A DNA stretch of 25,398 bases, taken from an uncultured Eggerthellaceae bacterium (GTDB lineage: Bacteria > Actinomycetota > Coriobacteriia > Coriobacteriales > Eggerthellaceae). The stretch lies in assembly GCA_910577495.1 (NCBI GenBank), contig CAJTML010000012.1, forward strand, positions 5,196-30,593. Direction: 5' to 3'. The notes below the pieces were generated by a model. It saw nothing but the letters and a program-made list of their open reading frames with translations, ran no database searches and was not told the DNA's origin. Below, in pieces: positions 15,522 through 22,758 of the stretch (its first letter is position 1; each line of letters begins with the position of its first letter). The position numbers were made by a program, and so were the translations under genes.

Positions 15522-16715
15522 TTAGCGTTTGCGCGCGCTCAGAATGACGACGATGCCAATCATGATCACAAGTGCGCCTTGCCCGATGAAGGGGAAGCTG
15601 CTGGAGGCACCAACGGAGGCAAAGATGACGCCAAATGCGCTGGAGGCAAGTGCAATGCCCAGATCAATTGCGTTTTGCTGGAAGGCGAAAGCGGTGGCTC
15701 GGTGCTGCTGAAGCGTGCACGAGGAAGTGAGGGACTGCGCAGAAGTGATGACGCCTGCATAACTTAAACCCACCAGCACACCCGATGCATAAAGCGCCGC
15801 AACGCCAAGGGGTACAAGGCATAAGCTTCCCAGCCCCAGACCCATGCAGACAAGCCAAATGCTCAGCTCGGTTTTTTGGCTGATTCGATCGGAGATCCAG
15901 CCGGCAAGAGGATTGCCCACCAGGCCTCCTATGCCCAACACGGTGAAATAGAGTCCGGAGTTGAGCGCCGCGAAGTGTGCGTCAATATAGGTTGCGGCGA
16001 AACTAAAAATGAGCCCATAGCCCATAGCGGCGCAAAACGTGCATACGACCACCAGCCAAAGCACCTTGTTTTGAAGCAAGGGGGCGAAGTGAGCGTGGCG
16101 CGCGGTGGCGGGGGTGGTGGGCGAAGGCGCGGTTGCGGCGGCGGGCGCGGCGGGCGCAGGAGGCTTCGGCATGAGCACCAGGGCGCACAGCGCACACAGC
16201 GCACACGCTCCCAGCACAAAAAAGCAGGTACGGTAATCCGTGTGCTCAATCAGCTCAAACGCCAATACTGGTCCTATTAGCAGCGACGCTGACGTGACAA
16301 GTCGATACAGACCCAAATACCAACCTTGCTTATCAACAGGAGAAACGTCGCAAACGGTGGCGGTGGCACATGACCAAAACGCAGCCAACCCAACGGCTTG
16401 GATGCAGCGCGCAATAATGATGCTGGCGTAGTCGGATGCCCCAACAAAAACCACTGCGCCTGCCACAAAGGCTGCCATGCCAGTGAGCATAACGGGCTTG
16501 GTGCCAATGCGGTCAGCTACCGGACCAAACGCAAACCGCAAGATCACGGCTACCGCCAAAAAGATCGTCGTTTGCGCACCCGCTTCAATCATGGACAGCG
16601 AACAGCTCAGCGCAAACAAAGGCGTCACCGTCATAAAGATGTTGTTGTAGCTAAACGCCAAGAAAGCCGCCACAAAAAGCGGAAGTAAGGTTCGCCAAAT
16701 CCGTGGGGAGGTCAT
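15522..16715 (-). CDS. MFS transporter (12 helices)
   Basis: A 397-residue inner-membrane secondary transporter of the major facilitator superfamily. About twelve hydrophobic helices alternate with short loops, and the helix 2-3 loop carries the MFS signature in the form FGPVADRIGTKPVML (about residues 63-77). A long, Ala/Pro-rich cytoplasmic loop (about 180-205) separates the two six-helix halves. The substrate cannot be predicted. ATG 16715 has GGAG seven bases upstream and begins five bases after the stop of the Crp/Fnr-like gene, so the two form an operon. Uptake of the reductase substrate or export of its product is a context inference. Confidence 0.88.
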   Translation of the reverse strand: MTSPRIWRTLLPLFVAAFLAFSYNNIFMTVTPLFALSCSLSMIEAGAQTTIFLAVAVILRFAFGPVADRIGTKPVMLTGMAAFVAGAVVFVGASDYASIIIARCIQAVGLAAFWSCATATVCDVSPVDKQGWYLGLYRLVTSASLLIGPVLAFELIEHTDYRTCFFVLGACALCALCALVLMPKPPAPAAPAAATAPSPTTPATARHAHFAPLLQNKVLWLVVVCTFCAAMGYGLIFSFAATYIDAHFAALNSGLYFTVLGIGGLVGNPLAGWISDRISQKTELSIWLVCMGLGLGSLCLVPLGVAALYASGVLVGLSYAGVITSAQSLTSSCTLQQHRATAFAFQQNAIDLGIALASSAFGVIFASVGASSSFPFIGQGALVIMIGIVVILSARKR

Positions 16716-16720
16716 CGCGC

Positions 16721-17450
16721 TTACTCCATGGCGGCAATGCGCTCAAGCGTGCTGAGGTTCAGAATGTGGATGCTGCTCCGATGCTTTTCCAGCGCGCCTT
16801 GTGCTTGCAACCGAGACATGGCCGAAGTGACCGAGTTGCGGCTGATGCCAAGCATGTTTGCCACCTCATTGTTGGTGTAGGGAAGCACGATGACGCGTGC
16901 TTCTGGCGCGTCGGTTGGCGAAGCCTCAGCTGAGGCGGCAGGCGCATTCGAAAGCTGCTCGTGTGCGAGCTGGACCAACAGCATGGCCACGCGCTGGCCC
17001 GTTGCGTAAAACGACGAATTGACCGCCTCTTTGGTCTGCATTGACAGCATGCCAAATAGATAGCGAACGGTGCGATCGGCGAATTCAGGGCAGCTATGTA
17101 ACAGCTTGAAAAAGGATTCCTTCGGGATGGCAATGATCTTGCAGTCTTCTAAACATTGTGCCGTTGACATGGGTAAACAATCATCGCGAAGGATATGAAA
17201 CCCAAAAAAAAGAGCCAGCAACGTACCGATCAATTACCTTTTTGCGTCCGGTCGCATCCAGGCGAAAACACTCAAGCGACCCTTCGTCAAGGTAATAGTG
17301 ATACTCGTTGGGTTCATCAATCCAAAAGACCACCGCGTTTTTCGGATACGTCTTGACCCGATAGGTGGCTTGCGCAGTTTCAAGCATCTCCTCAAGCTCG
17401 GTGCGCTTGGTGAGATAGTCAAGGTTTTCGTTCTTTCCGGTCCAGCTCAT
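16721..17450 (-). pseudogene. Crp/Fnr-family regulator, frameshifted at a T8 run
   Basis: Two minus-strand frames together make one Crp/Fnr-type protein of about 242 residues. The first (from ATG 17450, behind GGGAGGGGGA) encodes the N-terminus and early cyclic-nucleotide-like barrel up to DRYVAGSFF, then runs to a stop near 17181. The second continues the barrel (GFHILRDDCLPMS, CKIIAIPKESFF) and contains the dimer helix and the winged helix-turn-helix (YTNNEVANMLGISRNSVTSAMSRLQ). The join is a run of eight T on the coding strand (17211-17204); seven T would restore one frame. No Fe-S cysteine set of true FNR is obvious. It could be a pseudogene, a phase-variable or slippage-rescued gene, or an assembly error. 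It is followed directly by the MFS gene. Confidence 0.8.
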
Positions 17451-17455
17451 AGGTC

Positions 17456-17500
17456 CCCCTCCCTGAGGAGCCAGTAACTGGGAGGGGAAGCTACTGGCTC
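17456..17500 (-). promoter_or_regulatory. Hairpin whose loop is complementary to the regulator's ribosome binding site
   Basis: On the minus strand GAGCCAGTA (17500-17492) pairs with TACTGGCTC (17476-17468). The loop contains CCCCTCCC (17487-17480), exactly complementary to GGGAGGGG (17463-17456), which forms the Shine-Dalgarno region of the Crp/Fnr-like gene. The order allows a pseudoknot-like fold masking the ribosome binding site. The stem has no T-run, so simple termination after the ferredoxin gene is less likely. Confidence 0.5.
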
Positions 17501-17560
17501 TATTGGCTGATGATTGCGCACCTGGCAGAGCAGATGCGCAATCAACGTCATAGGACTGGT

Positions 17561-18130
17561 TTATACATAGTACACAGAAGGAGTTGTGCCATTCTCTTCC
17601 AGGTACGGTTTTGCGCCCTTTTCGGCAATATATTTCGACACTTCGCTGTCGGGATCGTTCAGGTCACCCACGATGCGAGCCTCAGCCGGGCACGACTGCA
17701 CGCACCACGGTTTGTGGTCGTTGTCCAGACGGTCGAAGCACATGGTGCACTTCGATGAGACCGAGTTTTCGCTATCAAGCTGCGGAACCTCATAGGGGCA
17801 TGCCTTCACGCACGTGCCGCAACCGATGCAGACTTCCTGGTCAACTACGACAGCGCCGTTGTCTTCGCGCTTGTGCATAGCGCCGGTGGGGCAGGTCTCC
17901 ACACAAGCCGGCTCAGCGCAGTGGTTGCACAGCGTGGGGCGGAAATTCATGGTCACCTTCGGAAACGTTCCCACGGGTTGATAGGGGGATGCTTCCTCGT
18001 TGTCGCGGTTGAGGAGGTGTCCCCAGTAAATCTCTCCGGGTACCTCGTTAGAAATCTTGCAGGTCACTACACACGTTTGGCAGCCCATGCAGCGAGTTGT
18101 ATCAACAACCATTCCATATTGCTTAGCCAT
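17561..18130 (-). CDS. DmsB-like four-cluster ferredoxin subunit
   Basis: A 189-residue electron-transfer subunit of a DMSO-reductase-family complex. Sixteen cysteines fall into four [4Fe-4S] sets: Cys14/17/20/24, Cys68/71/76/80, Cys101/104/107/111 and Cys128/131/143/147, the DmsB/NrfC pattern. It has no signal peptide of its own and would be co-exported with the Tat-dependent catalytic subunit encoded just upstream. It starts seven bases after the stop of that gene, so they are cotranscribed. No DmsC-type membrane anchor follows; the next gene is a regulator. The electron donor is therefore unknown. Confidence 0.93.
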   Translation of the reverse strand: MAKQYGMVVDTTRCMGCQTCVVTCKISNEVPGEIYWGHLLNRDNEEASPYQPVGTFPKVTMNFRPTLCNHCAEPACVETCPTGAMHKREDNGAVVVDQEVCIGCGTCVKACPYEVPQLDSENSVSSKCTMCFDRLDNDHKPWCVQSCPAEARIVGDLNDPDSEVSKYIAEKGAKPYLEENGTTPSVYYV

Positions 18131-18137
18131 ATTGCAC

Positions 18138-20603
18138 CTACGCCTTCTCTACTTCAACGAGCACGTCATAGAATGCGGTGCACGTTTGGGAAATGTGTTC
18201 TTCAGTGGGGTTCAACGTCAAATGCGTGAGCGTCTGATAGTTGCCCTCAATGGTGTAATCCGGAGTCCAGCCGCTCTGCGTTGCCACGGTGCCCGGGATA
18301 ATACCCTCGGTGAGCAGGACTTTCATCTTGCATGCGCCACGGTCATTGGTGATGGATACCACGTCGCCGTCAGAGATGTTGCGCTCTTTAGCGTCAACCG
18401 GGTTCATCTCAAGCCACGGCTCGTCCATAACGCCAGCAAGGGCGGGGATGCCAATGTGCTGGGTGTGAACGTTCATGCGGTCGTGGTACTGCAAGAAGAC
18501 CAGCGGATACTTTTCGCCCAGCTCAGACTTGGGATCCTCAAGCATCGGCTTGTAGCAGGGAACTTCTTCCTCAAACTCAACCAGATCGTCGTTGTAGAAC
18601 GTGAACTTGGTTGACGGCGTGGCGAAAACACCATCGGCAAAGACGATTTGCGAATCGTAGATGCCGTCCGGGCGTCCCCAGATGCCTTCATCAACAGCCT
18701 TGTCGAAATCGAAGCCTTCCCATGCCGGGTGTTCTTCGTTCACGAAGCTGCGTACCCACTCTTCGTCTGTCTTTGACCACAGATCACCCAGGCCAACCTT
18801 CTCAGCCAAAAGCGACATGATCTCAACGTCGGACTTGCTTTCGCCAATGGGGGTTACCGTCGGGCTCTGGAAGAAGACCCACGGTGAGCGATCCAGGAAG
18901 TCCCACTTCTCCCAATAGTTGCAGGCCGGGAGCACGTAGTCAGAGTACTTCGCCGTCCAGGTCCAGTACGGATCCACGGTCACGATCGTGGAGATGTTGG
19001 GCAGCACCTCATTGATGATGCGGTTTGAATCCGGGCTCATGTTGATGAAGTTGGAGTTCGCGAACCACATGAAATCAATGGGGTTGGGGTCTTTGTTGAT
19101 GATCTGCTCGTAGAGGGTAGAACTCTTCACCATGTTGACGGAGTTCTCGCCGGTGTCAGCCCATGCCTCGTAGTTGAACGCCGGAATGGTGATGCCCGGA
19201 GTTGAGCGGATTGATGCGGTACCTCCAGCGTGAGATGCGCCGCCGCCTTCGACACCAATGTAACCAGCAACTGCAGCAAGGGTGGCTACGGTGCGGAACG
19301 GGGAGTGCGAATTGTAGACGCGCTGCATGCCTTGACCCATGCGGATGCCAGCCGGCTTTGCGTTGATGTATTCCATGGCGAAGTTCTCAATCACCTCAGG
19401 ATCAAGACCGGTGATTTCAGAGGTGTACTCAAGGGTGTACTTGGAAACTTCGTCGCAGAGGTGGTCGAATGCGGTACGGCAGGTTTCGCCGTCTACCTCA
19501 AACGTACCGGTAAGAGCTGGGGTGATGCCTTCGGTGGTGTTGGGAACAGCGCTCTCGGTTGCCGGATCCCATACCATCCATGCGGCCTCTTCGCCCTCGC
19601 CGTCACGCAGCAGTGCGCCGTCAGACTCGCGAACCAGGAACGGTCCAACGGAGTTTTTGATCAGCCAATCTTTTGCATGGAGGTCTTTGGAGATGATGAT
19701 GTTCATCATGCCCAGAGCCAAAGCGGGGTCGGTTTGTGCGCGGATCGGAATCCACTCGTCAGCGATGGCTGCCGTTGAGCACAGGCGCGGGTCAACAACG
19801 ACAATCTTCGCGCCGTTTTCGCGTGCCTTGACCAGGTAGCGATACTCAGAGGTGTGGGTGTCAGCAACGTTTCGACCCCAGAGAACTACCAGGTTGGAGT
19901 TCATGTAGTCGCGCGTGTCGTGTGCGCCGCGACCCTGGCCAAACGTGAGCGTCATGCCCATGGTTGCGCCGTGGTCACCCATGATGCCCTCAATGTCGAA
20001 GGCGGTTGCGCCGTAACAACCGGCGAAACGGGTCGGAGCTTCCCAGGAAAGCTTTGAGAGGTTGCCGGTGAAGCTGTAGAAACCGCAGGCCTCAGGGCCA
20101 TATGCTTCCTTGGAAGCTTCCATAGCAGCAGCAATTTCGTCAATGGCTTGCTCCCAGGTGATGCGCTCGAATTCGCCAGAACCGCGCTCGCCGGTGCGCT
20201 TCATGGGATACATCACGCGAACGTTTTCGTCATGGGTGCGCGTGCCAAGTGCCATAGAACGCAGGCAGGCATTGGCGTAGTCATCGCGACCAGGCATCTG
20301 ACCCGGAACAACCGTGTAGATGCGATCGTCCTTGACGCGGGCGCGCAGGTGGCAGCGCGACGTGCAGTTAACTGAGCAGCATGCTGAGCTGTAGGTGAAA
20401 CCCTCCTCGGGGTCTCCCGCAGTTTGTGCCAGCGGTGCGTCCGGAGTTTCCTCTTCTTTGGGAGCCTCGGTTTGCGGGGCGCAGCCTGCCATACCTAAGG
20501 CAGACGTGACGGTAATCCAGCCAGCACCTTTCACAAACGTGCGGCGCGTGAGTTTTCCGTCTTTTACGAACTCTACGGGAGCTTTATGCTCTGTACGTTC
20601 CAT
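18138..20603 (-). CDS. Tat-exported molybdopterin oxidoreductase, DMSO-reductase family catalytic subunit
   Basis: An 821-residue bis-MGD enzyme. The N-terminus has a twin-arginine motif, LTRRTFVKG (Arg20-Arg21), a hydrophobic stretch and GMAGC at Cys41, which could be a lipobox, so the mature enzyme may be a lipoprotein outside the membrane. An N-terminal [4Fe-4S] motif follows (Cys76, Cys80, Cys84, Cys113). The molybdopterin domain contains VVLWGRNVADTHTSE and IVVVDPR. Where DMSO reductases read GDYS with the Mo-binding Ser, this protein reads GDHG (209-212). I start at ATG 20603, behind GGAGGAG; GTG 20627 would place that site inside the gene. Such enzymes in gut Eggerthellaceae reduce diverse acceptors, including catechols; this substrate is unknown. 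Confidence 0.9.
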   Translation of the reverse strand: MERTEHKAPVEFVKDGKLTRRTFVKGAGWITVTSALGMAGCAPQTEAPKEEETPDAPLAQTAGDPEEGFTYSSACCSVNCTSRCHLRARVKDDRIYTVVPGQMPGRDDYANACLRSMALGTRTHDENVRVMYPMKRTGERGSGEFERITWEQAIDEIAAAMEASKEAYGPEACGFYSFTGNLSKLSWEAPTRFAGCYGATAFDIEGIMGDHGATMGMTLTFGQGRGAHDTRDYMNSNLVVLWGRNVADTHTSEYRYLVKARENGAKIVVVDPRLCSTAAIADEWIPIRAQTDPALALGMMNIIISKDLHAKDWLIKNSVGPFLVRESDGALLRDGEGEEAAWMVWDPATESAVPNTTEGITPALTGTFEVDGETCRTAFDHLCDEVSKYTLEYTSEITGLDPEVIENFAMEYINAKPAGIRMGQGMQRVYNSHSPFRTVATLAAVAGYIGVEGGGASHAGGTASIRSTPGITIPAFNYEAWADTGENSVNMVKSSTLYEQIINKDPNPIDFMWFANSNFINMSPDSNRIINEVLPNISTIVTVDPYWTWTAKYSDYVLPACNYWEKWDFLDRSPWVFFQSPTVTPIGESKSDVEIMSLLAEKVGLGDLWSKTDEEWVRSFVNEEHPAWEGFDFDKAVDEGIWGRPDGIYDSQIVFADGVFATPSTKFTFYNDDLVEFEEEVPCYKPMLEDPKSELGEKYPLVFLQYHDRMNVHTQHIGIPALAGVMDEPWLEMNPVDAKERNISDGDVVSITNDRGACKMKVLLTEGIIPGTVATQSGWTPDYTIEGNYQTLTHLTLNPTEEHISQTCTAFYDVLVEVEKA

Positions 20604-20803
20604 ACTCCTCCTCCATCTCTTAAACACGTGGATGTCGCTCGCTTTTGCGAAGCAAATCGCTTGAGAGGGAAGCGTGAAAAGACAGCAGGTGCATCCAGCT
20701 CACCGAACGAGACAATGCGAAGCTAAGGCCATAGACTGGCTGGTTTTGTATAGCTGATTGTGCGCTCGTAGTTACCGTTGGAAGTGCGTGTTGATACTTT
20801 TGC

Positions 20804-20825
20804 TAACCGGCTCCTCTTCCGGTTA
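20804..20825. promoter_or_regulatory. Inverted repeat upstream of the reductase operon
   Basis: TAACCGG-CTCCTCTT-CCGGTTA, perfect 7-bp arms, about 200 bases upstream of the reductase start and near a candidate -10 (TATACT on the minus strand around 20850). It could be a binding site for the reductase regulator. Apart from this and the palindromes at 20880-20918, the 20604-20919 stretch holds no gene I can support. Confidence 0.35.
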
Positions 20826-20879
20826 ATCCCCCTCGATCAAACGATGTGGATAGTATAGAAAGCCACGCGTGAGACTTCC

Positions 20880-20918
20880 GCCCAATATTGGGCAGAAAAA
20901 AGTGCACAATTTTGTGCA
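20880..20918. promoter_or_regulatory. Two adjacent palindromes
   Basis: GCCCAATATTGGGC (20880-20893, perfect 14 bp) and TGCACAA-TT-TTGTGCA (20903-20918) lie nine bases apart, between the permease terminator and the reductase promoter region. They look like operator sites for one or two dimeric regulators; I cannot name the family. Confidence 0.45.
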
Positions 20919-20919
20919 T

Positions 20920-20951
20920 AAAAAAGAAGAGCCGGCGTGTGCCGACTCTTC
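20920..20951 (-). terminator. Rho-independent terminator of the NCS1 permease gene
   Basis: On the minus strand GAAGAGTCGGC, loop ACAC, GCCGGCTCTTC and a run of six T: an 11-bp stem with one G-U pair, about 50 bases after the permease stop. Confidence 0.9.
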
Positions 20952-21001
20952 GATAAGCTTATCTGTTGGCTGCCGTAAGGCGTCCGATTGGGTGGTATGC
21001 C

Positions 21002-22408
21002 CTAGAGAACCTCTTCGGTCTCTTTGAAGCGAGCAACCTCAACACCCTTGGCGCGTGCCATGAGAACCATGACAACCCAGTACAGAAGACCAGCCAGGAT
21101 CAGCGAGTTCAAACCGGGGATACCGATGTTGATGATGCTAGAGATTTCGCCAATAGCAAAACCAACAACCCAGATGATGAGTGCAACCGGGTTCCAGTTC
21201 TCAACGCGCTTGGGCAGGCCGCCCTCTTCGCGAGACTCATCCAGGATCTGACGGCTGCGGCGCAGGATGAAGTAGTCAACAACCATGATGCCTGCAGCCG
21301 GCGGAATAGCAACGCCCAGAAGTGACAGGAAGTCGGTGAAGTAGTTGATGATGCCAACCACTGACAACACGGTGCCAGCAATACCCAAGATCCATACCAA
21401 GGTGTTGCGGCTCAGTGCCTTGTTGAACAGGGCGTTGAGCATGGTGGCGAAACCAAGGCTGGAAGAGTACAGGTTGATGTCGTTGAGCTTAACGGTAGAA
21501 GCAACAACGATGACAACGCCGATAACACCTGAGGTGCCCATCATGATATCGACAACGTTCTCGGTGCCCATAGCGTTAGCCAAAAGCGCGGCAATGAGGT
21601 TCATGCCAAGCTCGCCCAAGAAGGTACCGATGAGCGTCATCCAGAATACCTGGGTGCCGTTCTTCAGGTAACGAGCGTAGTCAGGCGTGCAGATTGCACC
21701 TGCGATAAAGCCGCCCGCAACCATGGTGATTGCAGCGCCCATGCCCATGGCCGGTCCGGGAGGAGCAGCAACAACAAGCTCGCCCAGTGAGTGACCCTGC
21801 AAAACGATTGCGGCAGACCAGATAACAGCAATGATGAACAGCGGCACGAAGATGGTGGCGAAGTTCGCAATTGCTTTGATGCCGAACACAACCAGCAGCG
21901 TGATGCCGATGCCGGTGATAATGGCCCAGAGCACATACTCGCCCGTGATGCCGGTGCCTGCGATCAGCTCTTGGGTACCCAAGAAGTCCGTAAACGGAAT
22001 GATGTCAGCCATGCCCTGGCCAAACACGCAGTTCTGAACGCCGAACCAGCCAACCATGGAGATGGCCACGACGCCGCCGAATACGGCAGAACCGCCCTTG
22101 CCAAGACCAGCCCAGCGTGAAAGCAAGCTGATTGACAGGCCTTCATGTGCTGCTGCGGTACCCAAAGCCCAGCTTACTACCTGAAGCAGAACTGAACCGA
22201 ACAGCGTTGCCAGGAAGGCGTCGAAGAAGGTCATGCCAAATCCGAGTGCAGCGCCCAGCATGAGCTGTGATACGCAGCAAATTGCGCCGATCCTGATGAA
22301 GAGAATACGCCAAAATGGCTGTTTCGCTTCGGCCGGTACGCGCGAGAGCGAATAATCAATGTCTTCAGTGTCAGTATTCTCAGCGAGCTCTACTTTTTCT
22401 GTAGCCAT
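21002..22408 (-). CDS. NCS1-family purine/cytosine-type permease
   Basis: A 468-residue inner-membrane symporter with about twelve helices, related to CodB and other nucleobase:cation symporter-1 proteins. Recognisable parts are the N-terminal YSLSRVPAEAKQPFW segment, a Gly-rich early helix, and the GFIAGAICTPDYARYLKNG segment in the second half. The start is ATG 22408, preceded by GGAAGGGAAG; the frame stays open far upstream, but that extension runs through the promoter region. It is divergent from the CodA-type deaminase, so the two probably form an uptake-and-deamination pair for cytosine or a similar base. Cytosine fits best from context, but hydantoins, allantoin and creatinine are also plausible for this superfamily. 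Confidence 0.88.
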   Translation of the reverse strand: MATEKVELAENTDTEDIDYSLSRVPAEAKQPFWRILFIRIGAICCVSQLMLGAALGFGMTFFDAFLATLFGSVLLQVVSWALGTAAAHEGLSISLLSRWAGLGKGGSAVFGGVVAISMVGWFGVQNCVFGQGMADIIPFTDFLGTQELIAGTGITGEYVLWAIITGIGITLLVVFGIKAIANFATIFVPLFIIAVIWSAAIVLQGHSLGELVVAAPPGPAMGMGAAITMVAGGFIAGAICTPDYARYLKNGTQVFWMTLIGTFLGELGMNLIAALLANAMGTENVVDIMMGTSGVIGVVIVVASTVKLNDINLYSSSLGFATMLNALFNKALSRNTLVWILGIAGTVLSVVGIINYFTDFLSLLGVAIPPAAGIMVVDYFILRRSRQILDESREEGGLPKRVENWNPVALIIWVVGFAIGEISSIINIGIPGLNSLILAGLLYWVVMVLMARAKGVEVARFKETEEVL

Positions 22409-22583
22409 GACTTCCCTTCCTTTCCCTTTCTCGTGCAAAATCTTCGTCTTCTTTTTGTGTTCGCGAAAACCTGCTGCGCTGCCGGTGTTCCCCGACGTGG
22501 CAAGCGCGCTGCGCAAACCGATTGAGAGGGCGAAATTTTGCTTCCTCAAACCTTCACCTCGTATGGTGAGTTTCTGCATTATA
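22409..22583 (-). promoter_or_regulatory. Permease promoter and long leader
   Basis: A TATAAT box on the minus strand (22583-22578) would give a leader of about 165 bases before the permease ATG. The leader contains a small hairpin, TCACC-ATACGA-GGTGA, near its 5' end and A/G-rich sequence before the start. I could not match it to a known purine, guanidine or preQ1 riboswitch. Just upstream is CCGTT-ACGAA-AACGG (22615-22629). The -35 box is not convincing. Confidence 0.35.
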
Positions 22584-22689
22584 GCTATAGAACTTGTGTA
22601 AAACGCTCCGTAAGCCGTTACGAAAACGGTTGGAAACACACTACGGCGCCAAACGGGGCATTTGGGCGGGCTGGCGGTTGGATACGTAG

Positions 22690-22725
22690 TAGAATGAGCT
22701 GATTGCAAACCGCGTTGAGTTTGCA
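22690..22725 (+). promoter_or_regulatory. codA -10 box and palindrome
   Basis: TAGAAT (22690-22695) is a plausible -10 box and is followed by the perfect inverted repeat TGCAAAC-CGCGTTGA-GTTTGCA (22704-22725), just at or after the expected transcript start. The half-sites resemble E. coli PurR half-sites, but the 8-base spacing does not fit PurR. It could be an operator or a leader hairpin. Confidence 0.4.
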
Positions 22726-22758
22726 TGAAAAACCGTGAGAAAACGTGAGGAAAACGAC

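Noticed and set aside
20604..20627. GTG 20627 as start of the molybdoenzyme
   Set aside because: It would bury the strong GGAGGAG ribosome binding site that serves ATG 20603 and put extra residues before the Tat motif.
22409..22583. Purine, guanidine or preQ1 riboswitch in the permease leader
   Set aside because: I could not find the conserved core of any of these classes; only a minor hairpin is visible.
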